Positions 34,419-43,857 of a stretch of 64,000 bases of DNA are shown here, piece by piece. The stretch is from Piscinibacter sp047600445 (GTDB taxonomy: Bacteria > Pseudomonadota > Gammaproteobacteria > Burkholderiales > Burkholderiaceae_C): NCBI RefSeq assembly GCF_047600445.1, contig NZ_JASGKT010000002.1, positions 124,001 through 188,000 on the forward strand, written 5' to 3'. Every line of letters begins with the position of its first letter. Within the stretch, counting starts at the first letter, position 1. The notes under the pieces were generated by a model. It made no database searches, was not told the origin of the DNA, and saw only the letters and a list, made by a program, of their open reading frames with translations. Both the position numbers and the translations under genes were made by a program.

Positions 34419-35737
34419 GCGCGGTCGCGATCCGCCGGCTCGCCACCGCGAGCGCCGATTTCGAGGCCGAATTCGCGCGTGTGCTGCACTGGTCGGCCGA
34501 GACCGATGCGGCGATCGAAGAGCGCGTGGCCGCCATCCTCGCCGACGTGGAAAAGCGTGGCGACGCGGCGGTGCTCGAATACACGCAGCGCTTCGACGAC
34601 CTCGCCGCCGGCTCGATGGCCGAGCTGGAGATCACGCAGGCCGAGCTGCATGCCGCGCTGGAACAGATCACGCCGGCGCAGCGCCACGCCTTGCAGGCCG
34701 CCGCGCAGCGTGTGCGCAGCTACCACCAGCGCCAGCTCGAGGCCTGCGGCCGGAGCTGGAGCTACCGCGACGCCGACGGCACGCTGCTGGGCCAGAAGGT
34801 CACGCCGCTGGACCGCGTGGGCATCTACGTGCCCGGCGGCAAGGCGGCCTATCCGTCCAGCGTGCTGATGAACGCGCTGCCGGCGCAGGTGGCCGGCGTC
34901 GGTGAGATCATCATGGTGGTGCCGACACCGAAAGGCGAGCGCAACCCGCTGGTGCTGGCCGCCGCCGCCGTGGCCGGCGTCAGCCGCGCCTTCACGATCG
35001 GCGGCGCGCAGGCGGTCGGCGCGCTGGCCCACGGTACGGCGACCATCCCCGCCGTCGACAAGATCACCGGCCCGGGCAACGCCTACGTGGCCAGCGCCAA
35101 GCGGCGCGTGTTCGGCAAGGTCGGCATCGACATGATCGCCGGGCCGAGCGAGATCCTGGTGCTGGCCGACGGCAGCACGCCGCCCGACTGGGTGGCGATG
35201 GATTTGTTCAGCCAGGCCGAGCACGACGAGCTGGCGCAGAGCATCCTGCTGTGCCCGGATGCGAACTACATCGCCGAAGTGAAAGCCGCGATCGACCGCC
35301 TGCTGCCGCAGATGCCGCGCCGCGAGGTGATCCGCGCCTCGCTGGAAGGCCGCGGCGCGCTGATCCACACGCGCTCGATGGACGAGGCCTGCGCGATCAG
35401 CAACCGCATCGCGCCCGAGCACCTGGAAGTCTCCAGCCGCGAGCCGGCGCGCTGGGAGCCGCTGCTCCGGCACGCCGGCGCGATCTTCCTCGGCGCCTTC
35501 ACCAGCGAGAGCCTGGGCGACTACTGCGCCGGCCCGAACCACGTGCTGCCGACCTCGGGCACCGCGCGCTTCAGCTCGCCGCTGGGTGTTTACGACTTCC
35601 AGAAGCGCAGCAGCCTGATCGAAGTGAGCGAGGGCGGCGCGCAGGTGCTGGGGCCCATCGCCGCCGAGCTGGCCTACGGCGAGGGCTTGCAGGCGCACGC
35701 GCGCGCGGCCGAGATGCGATTGAAGGACCGGAAGTGA
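34415..35737 (+). CDS. hisD: histidinol dehydrogenase
   Basis: A 440-aa zinc enzyme carrying out the last two oxidations of histidine synthesis. Signatures include VGIYVPGGKAAYPSSVLMN, the GGAQAVGALAHGT block, KITGPGNAYVASAKR, the zinc/catalytic region SQAEHDELAQS, and the late NHVLPTSGTARFSSPLGV. ATG 34415 overlaps the hisG stop; the gene ends overlapping hisC (TGATG). Confidence 0.96.
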   Translation: MSAVAIRRLATASADFEAEFARVLHWSAETDAAIEERVAAILADVEKRGDAAVLEYTQRFDDLAAGSMAELEITQAELHAALEQITPAQRHALQAAAQRVRSYHQRQLEACGRSWSYRDADGTLLGQKVTPLDRVGIYVPGGKAAYPSSVLMNALPAQVAGVGEIIMVVPTPKGERNPLVLAAAAVAGVSRAFTIGGAQAVGALAHGTATIPAVDKITGPGNAYVASAKRRVFGKVGIDMIAGPSEILVLADGSTPPDWVAMDLFSQAEHDELAQSILLCPDANYIAEVKAAIDRLLPQMPRREVIRASLEGRGALIHTRSMDEACAISNRIAPEHLEVSSREPARWEPLLRHAGAIFLGAFTSESLGDYCAGPNHVLPTSGTARFSSPLGVYDFQKRSSLIEVSEGGAQVLGPIAAELAYGEGLQAHARAAEMRLKDRK

Positions 35738-36819
35738 TGAACCTCGAAGAACGCATGCGTCGCGTGATCCGCCAGGACGTGCAGTCGATGCATGCCTACG
35801 CGATCCAGCCCAGCGCCGGGCTGGTCAAGCTCGACGCGATGGAAAACCCGTTTCGCCTGCCCGAGCCGCTGCAACGCGAACTCGGCGAGCGGCTCGGCCG
35901 CGTCGCGATCAACCGCTACCCGACGCAGTGCGTGGCCGACGTGATCGCGGCCCTGACCGACCACGTCAAGCCGCCGCCCGGCTGCCAACTGATGCTGGGC
36001 AACGGCTCGGACGAGCTGATCGGCCTGCTCGCGCTGGCCTGCGACGTGCCCGGCGCGACCATCCTCGCGCCGCTGCCCGGCTTCGTGATGTACGAGATGT
36101 CGGCGAAGCTGCAGGGCCTGAACTTCGTCGGCGTGCCGCTGACGGCCGAGTTCGAGCTGGACGAAGCCGCCATGCTCGCGGCGATCGAAGGGCATCGCCC
36201 GGCCATCACCTACATCGCCTATCCGAACAACCCGACCGCGAACCTGTTCGACGACGCGGTGATCGAGCGCATCGTCGCCGCCGTGGGCCGGCAGAACGGC
36301 CTGGTGGTGTTCGACGAGGCCTACCAGCCGTTTGCGTCCAGGACGTGGATGCAGCGCATGGGCCGGCACGAGCACGTGCTGGTGCTGCGCACGCTGTCGA
36401 AGTTCGGCCTGGCCGGCGTGCGCCTGGGCTACATGGCCGGCGCGGCGGCGCTGGTCGCCGAGGTCGACAAGGTGCGCCCGCCCTACAACATCGGCGTGCT
36501 CAACGCCGAGGCGACGCTGTTCGCGATAGCACACGCCGGCGAGTTCGCGCGCCAGGCGGCCATTCTTTGCGAGGAGCGCGCACGCTTGCAGAAGGCGCTG
36601 GCCGCGATGCCCGGCGTGAAGCCGTTCCCGAGCGAAGCGAACATGATCCTGGTGCGCGTGCCGGATTCGAAGCGCGCCTTCGAGGGCATGAAGGCACGCG
36701 GCGTGCTGGTCAAGAACATCGCCGGCCTGCACCCGCTGCTGGCCAACTGCCTGCGCCTGACGGTGGGCACGCCGGAAGAGAACACCCTGATGATCGACGC
36801 GCTGAAAGCGAGCCTGTGA
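35737..36819 (+). CDS. hisC: histidinol-phosphate aminotransferase
   Basis: A 360-aa PLP enzyme making L-histidinol phosphate. The substrate Asn appears in AMENPFRLPEPLQ, the binding loop in LGNGSDELIGLLALA, YPNNPTANLFDD and VVFDEAYQPF supply the PLP contacts, and the Schiff-base Lys is in LRTLSKFGLAGVRLG. ATG 35737 overlaps the hisD stop. It could also accept tyrosine/phenylalanine derivatives, but the operon context supports histidine. Confidence 0.95.
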   Translation: MNLEERMRRVIRQDVQSMHAYAIQPSAGLVKLDAMENPFRLPEPLQRELGERLGRVAINRYPTQCVADVIAALTDHVKPPPGCQLMLGNGSDELIGLLALACDVPGATILAPLPGFVMYEMSAKLQGLNFVGVPLTAEFELDEAAMLAAIEGHRPAITYIAYPNNPTANLFDDAVIERIVAAVGRQNGLVVFDEAYQPFASRTWMQRMGRHEHVLVLRTLSKFGLAGVRLGYMAGAAALVAEVDKVRPPYNIGVLNAEATLFAIAHAGEFARQAAILCEERARLQKALAAMPGVKPFPSEANMILVRVPDSKRAFEGMKARGVLVKNIAGLHPLLANCLRLTVGTPEENTLMIDALKASL

Positions 36820-37412
36820 TGAGCCAGAGAACCGCCGACGTCACCCGCAACACCAAGGAGACGCAGATCCGCGTCGCGCTCGACCTCGATGGCACGGGCG
36901 AGGCGAAGCTCGCCACCGGCATCGGCTTCTTCGACCACATGCTCGACCAGATCGCCCGCCACGGGTTGATCGACCTCGACATCACCGCCAAGGGCGACCT
37001 GCACATCGACGGCCACCACACCGTGGAGGACGTGGGCATCACGCTGGGCATGGCGGTGGCGCAGGCGGTGGGCGACAAGAAGGGCCTGACGCGCTACGGC
37101 CACGCCTACGTGCCGCTGGACGAGGCGCTGTCGCGCGTGGTGGTCGATTTCTCCGGCCGCCCCGGGCTGCACATGGACGTGCCCTTCAAGGCCGGCATGG
37201 TGGGCGGCTTCGACACCCAGCTCACCTACGAGTTCTTCCAGGGCTTCGCCAACCACGCGCTGGTGACGCTGCACATCGACAACCTGAAGGGCGACAACGC
37301 CCACCACCAGGCCGAGACGGTGTTCAAGGCCTTCGGCCGCGCGCTGCGCATGGCGCTGACACTCGATGCGCGCTCGGCGGGCGTGATCCCCTCCACCAAG
37401 GGCAGCCTCTGA
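36819..37412 (+). CDS. hisB: imidazoleglycerol-phosphate dehydratase
   Basis: A 197-aa monofunctional dehydratase (no phosphatase domain). The duplicated metal-binding motifs are GIGFFDHMLDQIARHG / DGHHTVEDVGI and GNANHAL-type FANHALVTLHID / DNAHHQAETVFKAFGRAL. ATG 36819 overlaps the hisC stop (TGATG). Because histidinol phosphatase is not fused, that step must be encoded elsewhere. Confidence 0.96.
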   Translation: MSQRTADVTRNTKETQIRVALDLDGTGEAKLATGIGFFDHMLDQIARHGLIDLDITAKGDLHIDGHHTVEDVGITLGMAVAQAVGDKKGLTRYGHAYVPLDEALSRVVVDFSGRPGLHMDVPFKAGMVGGFDTQLTYEFFQGFANHALVTLHIDNLKGDNAHHQAETVFKAFGRALRMALTLDARSAGVIPSTKGSL

Positions 37413-37413
37413 G

Positions 37414-38061
37414 ATGGGCAAGACCGTCGCCGTCGTCGACTACGGCATGGGCAACCTGCGCTCGGTGTCGCAGGCGGTGATGCACGCGGCCGGCGGCAGC
37501 GGTTTCGAGGTGATCGTCACCTCCCGGCCCGAGCAAGTGTTCGCCGCCGAGCGCATCGTGCTGCCCGGCCAGGGCGCGATGCCCGACTGCATGCGCGAGC
37601 TGCGCGACTCCGGCCTGCGCGAAGCCGTGCTCGACGCCGCCGCGCGCAAGCCGATGATGGGCGTGTGCGTGGGCATGCAGATGCTGCTCGAGCGCAGCGA
37701 GGAAGGGCCGACCGACGGCTTGGCCCTGATCCCCGGCGAGGTGCTGCGCTTCCGCCTCGAAGGGCGCCTGCAGCCCGACGGCAGCCGCTACAAGGTGCCG
37801 CAGATGGGCTGGAACCAGGTGCTGCAGTCGCGTCCGCACCCGGTGTGGGCCGGCGTGCCCGACGGCGCGTGGTTCTACTTCGTGCACAGCTTCCACGCGC
37901 GCCCCGCCGAGCTGCGGCACAGCGTCGGCGAGACGGATTACGGCGGACGCTTTACCTGCGCGGTGGGCCGGGATAATATTTTCGCCACCCAGTTCCACCC
38001 CGAGAAGAGCGCCGAGCAAGGCCTCGCGCTGTACCGAAACTTCCTGCACTGGAATCCCTGA
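37414..38061 (+). CDS. hisH: imidazole glycerol phosphate synthase, glutaminase subunit
   Basis: A 215-aa class I glutamine amidotransferase giving ammonia to HisF. It starts VAVVDYGMGNLRSV, has the oxyanion region LPGQGAMPDCM, the nucleophile Cys in GVCVGMQMLLE, and His/Glu in FATQFHPEKSAEQG. It follows hisB by 1 base. The 57-base gap to hisA is the longest inside the his genes and shows no evident signal. Confidence 0.95.
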   Translation: MGKTVAVVDYGMGNLRSVSQAVMHAAGGSGFEVIVTSRPEQVFAAERIVLPGQGAMPDCMRELRDSGLREAVLDAAARKPMMGVCVGMQMLLERSEEGPTDGLALIPGEVLRFRLEGRLQPDGSRYKVPQMGWNQVLQSRPHPVWAGVPDGAWFYFVHSFHARPAELRHSVGETDYGGRFTCAVGRDNIFATQFHPEKSAEQGLALYRNFLHWNP

Positions 38062-38118
38062 CGGCTTTCCCCTGCACACCTCCTCGGGTGCCCCACTTCC
38101 CCACCACGCCCATCGGCC

Positions 38119-38865
38119 ATGCTGCTGATCCCCGCGATTGACCTGAAAGACGGTCGATGTGTCCGCCTCAAGCAGGGCGACATGAACGACTCCACCACCT
38201 TCGGCGAAGACCCGGCCGCGATGGCGCGGCGCTGGGTCGACGCGGGGGCGCGGCGGCTGCACCTCGTCGACCTGAACGGCGCCTTCGCCGGCAAGCCGGT
38301 CAACGAGGGCGCGATCAAGGCCATCCTGGCGGAAGTCGGCGACGAGATCCCGGTGCAGCTCGGCGGCGGCATCCGCGACCTCGACACCGTCGAGCGCTAC
38401 CTCGACGACGGCCTGAGCTTCATCATCATCGGCACCGCCGCGGTGAAGAACCCCGGCTTCCTGCACGACGCCTGCTCGGCCTTCGGCGGCCACATCATCG
38501 TCGGGCTCGACGCCAAGGACGGCAAGGTCGCCACCGACGGCTGGAGCAAGCTCACCGGCCACGAGGTGGTCGACCTGGCGCAGAAGTTCCAGGACTACGG
38601 CGTCGAAGGCGTGATCTACACCGACATCGGCCGCGACGGCATGCTCAGCGGCATCAACATCGAGGCCACCGTCAAGCTCGCGCGAGCGCTGACCATTCCG
38701 GTGATCGCCTCGGGCGGGCTGTCGAACATGGCCGACATCGACAAGCTCTGCGCGGTGGAAGACGAAGGCATCGAGGGCGTGATCTGCGGCCGCGCGATCT
38801 ACACCGGCGACCTCGATTTCGCCGCCGCGCAGGCGCGCGCCGACCAGCTCAACGGCGAGGGCTGA
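38119..38865 (+). CDS. hisA: ProFAR isomerase
   Basis: A 248-aa TIM-barrel isomerase. The catalytic Asp residues are in IPAIDLKDGRCVRL at the start and VIYTDIGRDGMLSG in the second half; phosphate-binding VQLGGGIRDLDTVE and VIASGGLSNMADI show the twofold half-barrel repeat shared with HisF. The stop lies 4 bases before hisF. Confidence 0.96.
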   Translation: MLLIPAIDLKDGRCVRLKQGDMNDSTTFGEDPAAMARRWVDAGARRLHLVDLNGAFAGKPVNEGAIKAILAEVGDEIPVQLGGGIRDLDTVERYLDDGLSFIIIGTAAVKNPGFLHDACSAFGGHIIVGLDAKDGKVATDGWSKLTGHEVVDLAQKFQDYGVEGVIYTDIGRDGMLSGINIEATVKLARALTIPVIASGGLSNMADIDKLCAVEDEGIEGVICGRAIYTGDLDFAAAQARADQLNGEG

Positions 38866-38869
38866 CCCC

Positions 38870-39649
<780 letters not shown>

Positions 39650-39677
39650 ATCCGCGCGGGCCGAGCGCCGGGCCGAC

Positions 39678-40253
39678 ATGAAAGCCGCGTTGCCGCCGCG
39701 CGAAGTGCGCATCATCGGCGGGCAGTGGAAACGCTCCAAGCTGCCGGTGGCCGATCGACCCGGCCTGCGACCCACACCCGATCGTGTCCGCGAGACGCTG
39801 TTCAACTGGCTGGGCCACGACCTCGACGGTTGGCGCGTGCTCGATGCCTTCGCCGGCTCGGGCGCGCTGGGCTTCGAGGCCGCCTCGCGCGGTGCCGCCG
39901 AGGTGATCCTGCTGGAGCGCGAGCGCGCGCTCGCGGCGAGCCTGAACCAGTCGCGCGAGCGGCTGAAGGCGGGCGCGCTGCGCGTCGAATGCGCCGACGC
40001 GCTGGCCTGGATGGCGGCCTGCGCGCCGCAGCGCTTCGAGCTGGTGTTCATCGACCCGCCCTTCGCCGCGCAACTGTTCGAGCCGGCGCTGGCCGCCGCC
40101 GCGCGGCTGGCCGTGGGCGGGGGCTACGTCTACCTCGAAGCCGACCGCGCCTTCGCGGCCGAGCCGCTGGCGCCGCTCGGCCTCGTGCCGCATCGCCACC
40201 TGCGCGCCGGACAGGTGCACGCGCACCTGCTGCGCCGCGAGGCGACGCCCTAG
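39678..40253 (+). CDS. rsmD: 16S rRNA (guanine966-N2)-methyltransferase
   Basis: A 191-aa SAM-dependent methyltransferase acting on 16S rRNA G966. It starts with VRIIGGQWKRSKLPV and RPTPDRVRETLFNWL, then the SAM motif VLDAFAGSGALGFEAASRGA and the catalytic DPPF in LVFIDPPFAA. It converges on fghA with 7 bases between stops. It is usually next to coaD; here the formaldehyde genes intervene. Confidence 0.94.
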   Translation: MKAALPPREVRIIGGQWKRSKLPVADRPGLRPTPDRVRETLFNWLGHDLDGWRVLDAFAGSGALGFEAASRGAAEVILLERERALAASLNQSRERLKAGALRVECADALAWMAACAPQRFELVFIDPPFAAQLFEPALAAAARLAVGGGYVYLEADRAFAAEPLAPLGLVPHRHLRAGQVHAHLLRREATP

Positions 40254-40260
40254 CGGCCCG

Positions 40261-41097
40261 TCACGGCGCCGCCAGCGCCGCGGCGTGGTGGGCGAAGTGA
40301 TCCGCCAGGAAGCTCGCGACGAAGTAGTAGCTGTGGTCGTAGCCCGGCTGCCGGCGCAGCGTCAACGGATGGCCGGCGGCGCGGCAGGCGGCTTCGAGCA
40401 GTTCGGGCCTCAACTGGCCGGACAGGAATTCGTCGGCCTCGCCCTGGTCGACCAGCAGCGGCAGGCGCTCGCGCGCCGTCTCGACCAGCGCGACCGCGTC
40501 CCAGGCCTTCCATGCCTCCCGGTCTTCGCCGAGGTAGGCGGCGAAGGCTTTCTGCCCCCAGGGCACCTGCGTCGGCGCGACGATCGGCGAGAAGGCCGAC
40601 ACGCTGCGGTAGCGGCCCGGGCGCCGCAGCGCCGTCACCAGCGCGCCGTGGCCGCCCATGGAGTGGCCGCTGATGCCGCGCTGCCCGCTGGCCGGGAAAT
40701 GCCGCTCGACCAGCGCCGGCAGTTCATCGGCCACGTAGTCGTGCATGCGGTAGTGGGCCGCCCAGGGCGCCTGCGTGGCGTTGAGGTAGAAGCCCGCGCC
40801 CTGGCCCAGGTCGTAGGCCGGATCGTCGGCCACCGCCGCGCCGCGCGGGCTGGTGTCGGGCGCGACGACGATCAGGCCGTGCCGCGCCGCATGTTCCTGC
40901 GCGCCGGCCTTGGTGATGAAGTTCTGCTCGCTGCAGGTCAGGCCCGAGAGCCAGTACAGCACCGGGCGCTTCTCGCCGCGCAGCGCGGCTTCGGGCAGGT
41001 AGATGCCGAACCTCGTCTCGCCGCCGAGCGACGCGCTGGCGTGTTTCCACACCTCCTGCCGGCCGCCGAAGCTGGCGTGCTGTTCGATGCGTTCCAT
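40261..41097 (-). CDS. fghA: S-formylglutathione hydrolase
   Basis: A 278-aa esterase-D-type serine hydrolase splitting S-formylglutathione to formate and glutathione. The nucleophile Ser lies in ISGHSMGGHGALV, Asp in the LLVDQGEADEFL region and His in QPGYDHSYYFVASF; the early YWLSGLTCSEQNFI is the family's oxyanion region. It is 15 bases downstream of frmA, forming the second step of one detoxification operon. Confidence 0.94.
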   Translation of the reverse strand: MERIEQHASFGGRQEVWKHASASLGGETRFGIYLPEAALRGEKRPVLYWLSGLTCSEQNFITKAGAQEHAARHGLIVVAPDTSPRGAAVADDPAYDLGQGAGFYLNATQAPWAAHYRMHDYVADELPALVERHFPASGQRGISGHSMGGHGALVTALRRPGRYRSVSAFSPIVAPTQVPWGQKAFAAYLGEDREAWKAWDAVALVETARERLPLLVDQGEADEFLSGQLRPELLEAACRAAGHPLTLRRQPGYDHSYYFVASFLADHFAHHAAALAAP

Positions 41098-41112
41098 GTC
41101 TCAGCTCAGTAG

Positions 41113-42222
41113 TCAGTAGTGCACCACGGAGCGGATCGACTTGCCTTCGTGCATCAGGTCGAAGGCCTCGTTGATGCCGGTCAGCGGCATGGTGTGCGTG
41201 ACGAAGGGGGCGAGCTGGATGCGGCCGGCCATCGCGTCCTCGACCATGCCCGGCAGTTGCGAGCGGCCCTTGACGCCGCCGAAGGCCGTGCCCAGCCAGC
41301 GGCGGCCGGTGACGAGCTGGAACGGCCGCGTGCTGATCTCCTGCCCCGCGCCGGCCACGCCGATGATCACGCTCTGGCCCCAGCCGCGGTGCGCGCACTC
41401 CAGCGCGGCGCGCATCACGTTGACGTTGCCGATGCACTCGAAGGAATGGTCCACGCCCCAGCCGGTCATCTCGACGATCACCTGCTGGATGGGCTTGTCG
41501 TGGTCCTTGGGGTTCACGCAGTCGGTGGCGCCGAAGGTGCGGGCCAGATCGAACTTGCCCGGGTTGGTGTCGATGGCGATGATGCGGCCGGCCTTGGCCA
41601 GCTTGGCGCCCTGGATCACCGCCAGGCCGATGCCGCCCAGGCCGAACACGGCCACGCTGTCGCCCTCCTGCACCTTGGCGGTGTTCTTCACCGCGCCCAG
41701 GCCGGTGGTCACGCCGCAGCCGAGCAGGCACACCTGCTCGGGGTTGGCCTCGGGGTCGACCTTGGCCAGCGACACCTCGGCCACCACGGTGTACTCGCTG
41801 AAGGTGGAGCAGCCCATGTAGTGGTACACCGGCTGGCCCTGGTACGAGAAGCGCGTCGTGCCGTCGGGCATCACGCCCTTGCCCTGGGTGGCGCGCACGG
41901 CCACGCACAGGTTGGTCTTGCCGCTCTTGCAGAACAGGCACTCGCCGCACTCGGCGGTGTACAGCGGGATCACGTGGTCGCCGGGCCGCACGCTGGTGAC
42001 GCCTTCGCCCACCTCGACCACGATGCCCGCGCCCTCGTGGCCCAGCACGGCGGGGAAGATGCCCTCGGGGTCGTCGCCCGAGAGCGTGAAGGCGTCGGTG
42101 TGGCACACGCCGGTGTGGGTGATCTTCACCAGCACCTCGCCCTTCTTCGGCGGGGCAACGTCGATCTCGACGATCTGCAGCGGTTCTCCGGCCTTGAAGG
42201 CCACGGCGGCGCGGGATTTCAT
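41113..42222 (-). CDS. frmA: S-(hydroxymethyl)glutathione dehydrogenase (class III ADH)
   Basis: A 369-aa zinc alcohol dehydrogenase oxidising hydroxymethylglutathione with NAD+. The catalytic zinc ligand Cys is in HTGVCHTDAFTLSG, structural zinc Cys are in CGECLFCKSGKTNLC, and GLGGIGLAVIQGAKLA is the NAD loop. ATG 42222 (MKSRAAVAFKAGEPL) is the family start. It is transcribed toward fghA. Why it lies between rsmD and coaD is not explained by function, and suggests insertion. Confidence 0.94.
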   Translation of the reverse strand: MKSRAAVAFKAGEPLQIVEIDVAPPKKGEVLVKITHTGVCHTDAFTLSGDDPEGIFPAVLGHEGAGIVVEVGEGVTSVRPGDHVIPLYTAECGECLFCKSGKTNLCVAVRATQGKGVMPDGTTRFSYQGQPVYHYMGCSTFSEYTVVAEVSLAKVDPEANPEQVCLLGCGVTTGLGAVKNTAKVQEGDSVAVFGLGGIGLAVIQGAKLAKAGRIIAIDTNPGKFDLARTFGATDCVNPKDHDKPIQQVIVEMTGWGVDHSFECIGNVNVMRAALECAHRGWGQSVIIGVAGAGQEISTRPFQLVTGRRWLGTAFGGVKGRSQLPGMVEDAMAGRIQLAPFVTHTMPLTGINEAFDLMHEGKSIRSVVHY

Positions 42223-42320
42223 CGGGCGTTTTCTCCTTCGGCATCTTCCTGAACCCGCGAGATGATAGGCGGCGCGCGCGGCTACACTGCGCTCGCCCGC
42301 AGCGGGCGCAGGAGCACAGC

Positions 42321-42824
42321 TTGACATCCGTGACCCGACTCACCGCCGTCTACCCGGGAACCTTCGACCCGATGACGCTCGGCCATGAAGACCTGATGCG
42401 CCGCGCCAGCGGGCTGTTCGAGCGCCTGATCCTCGCGGTCGCGGTCGGCCACCACAAGCGCACGATGTTCACCATCGCCGAGCGGCTGGAGATCGCCACC
42501 GAGCTGGCCGCCAAGTACCCGAACGTCGAGGTGATGGCCTTCCGCGGGCTGCTGCGCGACTTCGTCGTCGGCCACGGCGGCAAGGTGGTGGTGCGCGGGC
42601 TGCGCGCGGTCAGCGACTTCGAGTACGAGTTCCAGATGGCCGGCATGAACCGCCAGTTGATGCCCGATGTCGAGACGCTGTTCCTGACCCCCAGCGACCA
42701 GTTCCAGTTCGTCTCCGGCACCTTCGTGCGCGAGATTGCCACTCTGGGCGGTGATGTCTCCAAGTTCGTGTCACCCTCGGTGCTCGAGCGGCTGCGCGAG
42801 CGCGTGAAGTCCGCCGAAAGCTGA
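42321..42824 (+). CDS. coaD: phosphopantetheine adenylyltransferase
   Basis: A 167-aa nucleotidyltransferase in CoA synthesis. The nucleotide motif is YPGTFDPMTLGHEDL and the second is the ISSTFVR-like VSGTFVREIATLGGD. AGGAG at 42309-42313 lies 7 bases before TTG 42321, which I choose; GTG 42330 is an in-frame alternative. Hexamer TACACT at 42283-42288 may be its -10. Confidence 0.94.
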   Translation: MTSVTRLTAVYPGTFDPMTLGHEDLMRRASGLFERLILAVAVGHHKRTMFTIAERLEIATELAAKYPNVEVMAFRGLLRDFVVGHGGKVVVRGLRAVSDFEYEFQMAGMNRQLMPDVETLFLTPSDQFQFVSGTFVREIATLGGDVSKFVSPSVLERLRERVKSAES

Positions 42825-42840
42825 ACACCCGCCGCGTGCC

Positions 42841-43110
42841 ATGGCCCTGCTGATCACCGACGACTGCATCAACTGCGACGTCTGCGAGCCCGAGTGCCCG
42901 AACCAGGCGATCTCGATGGGGCCGGAGATCTACCGCATCGACCCGAACCGCTGCACCGAGTGCGTCGGCCACTTCGACGAGCCGCAGTGCGTGCAGGTCT
43001 GCCCGGTGAGCTGCATCCCGGTCGACCCGGCCCAGGTCGAGAGCCGGGAGACGCTGTGGCAGAAGTACCGGCGGCTGCAGGCGCAGGCGGCGCAGCCGGC
43101 GCCGCGCTGA
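42841..43110 (+). CDS. ferredoxin, 2[4Fe-4S], YfhL-like
   Basis: An 89-aa ferredoxin with Cys motifs CINCDVCEPEC and CTECVGHFDEPQC followed by CPVSC, the insertion between the second-cluster cysteines being typical of the YfhL group. A C-terminal helix follows (LWQKYRRLQAQAA). It lies 16 bases after coaD, a conserved pairing in betaproteobacteria. Its redox partner is unknown. Confidence 0.92.
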   Translation: MALLITDDCINCDVCEPECPNQAISMGPEIYRIDPNRCTECVGHFDEPQCVQVCPVSCIPVDPAQVESRETLWQKYRRLQAQAAQPAPR

Positions 43111-43126
43111 GACGCGCGGCGGGCGC

Positions 43127-43762
43127 TCAGGGCTGCTTGTCCCCGTCCGGCGCGGCCTGCGCTGGAGTGGGTTTGGGCGGCTTGGGCCGCGGCGGCTTGG
43201 CGTGGATCTTCATCGTCGCGCGCTCCATCTCGCCGGCCAGCAGTAGGTCGAGTGCCGTGAGCGACTGCTCGATGCACTTGTCGATCGCCTCGCGGTGTTC
43301 CGCCGAGGGCTTCTTCAGCACGTAGTTCACCACCTCGGCCTTCACGCCCGGGTGGCCGATGCCCAGGCGCAGCCGCCAGTAGTCGGCGCTGCCGAGCTGG
43401 GCGTGGATGTCCTTCAGGCCGTTGTGCCCGGCGTGGCTGCCGCCGAGCTTCATCTTCACCTGGCCGGGCGGCAGGTCGAGCTCGTCGTGCGCGACCAGGA
43501 TCTCCTGCGGCGCGATCTTGAAGAAGCGCGCCAGCGCCGCGACCGACTTGCCCGACAGGTTCATGTAGGTCATCGGCTCGAGCAGCCACACCGGGCCGTG
43601 CGCCGTGCCGGCGCGCACCGCCAGGCCGAAGTAGCCGCGCTCGGGCACGAGCGTCACCTTCAGCGCGCGCGCCACCGCGTCGACGAACCAGAAGCCGGCG
43701 TTGTGCCGCGTCGCCTCGTATTCGGGGCCCGGGTTGCCCAGGCCGACGATCAATCGGATCAT
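43127..43762 (-). CDS. pth: peptidyl-tRNA hydrolase
   Basis: A 211-aa hydrolase that recycles stalled peptidyl-tRNA. The N-terminus IRLIVGLGNPGPEYEATRHN carries the catalytic His and Asn, with Asp in VAHDELDLPPGQ and the GGSHAGHNGLKDI loop. The C-terminus has an added Pro/Lys-rich tail (KPPRPKPPKPTP). It is the last gene of the minus-strand prs-rplY-pth unit, after a terminator-like hairpin. Confidence 0.95.
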   Translation of the reverse strand: MIRLIVGLGNPGPEYEATRHNAGFWFVDAVARALKVTLVPERGYFGLAVRAGTAHGPVWLLEPMTYMNLSGKSVAALARFFKIAPQEILVAHDELDLPPGQVKMKLGGSHAGHNGLKDIHAQLGSADYWRLRLGIGHPGVKAEVVNYVLKKPSAEHREAIDKCIEQSLTALDLLLAGEMERATMKIHAKPPRPKPPKPTPAQAAPDGDKQP

Positions 43763-43792
43763 GCGGCGGATTATCGATCGCGATCAGGCATG

Positions 43793-43816
43793 AAAAAGCC
43801 CCGCCGCGGCGGGGCT
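43793..43816 (-). terminator. Rho-independent terminator after rplY
   Basis: On the minus strand a perfect 10-bp stem without loop bases (AGCCCCGCCG/CGGCGGGGCT, 43797-43816) is followed by five T. It would separate rplY from pth, unless it is leaky. Confidence 0.85.
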
Positions 43817-43857
43817 CCGGAACAGGGGTGGCGGCGCCGGCGCCGCCGCCGCACCGC

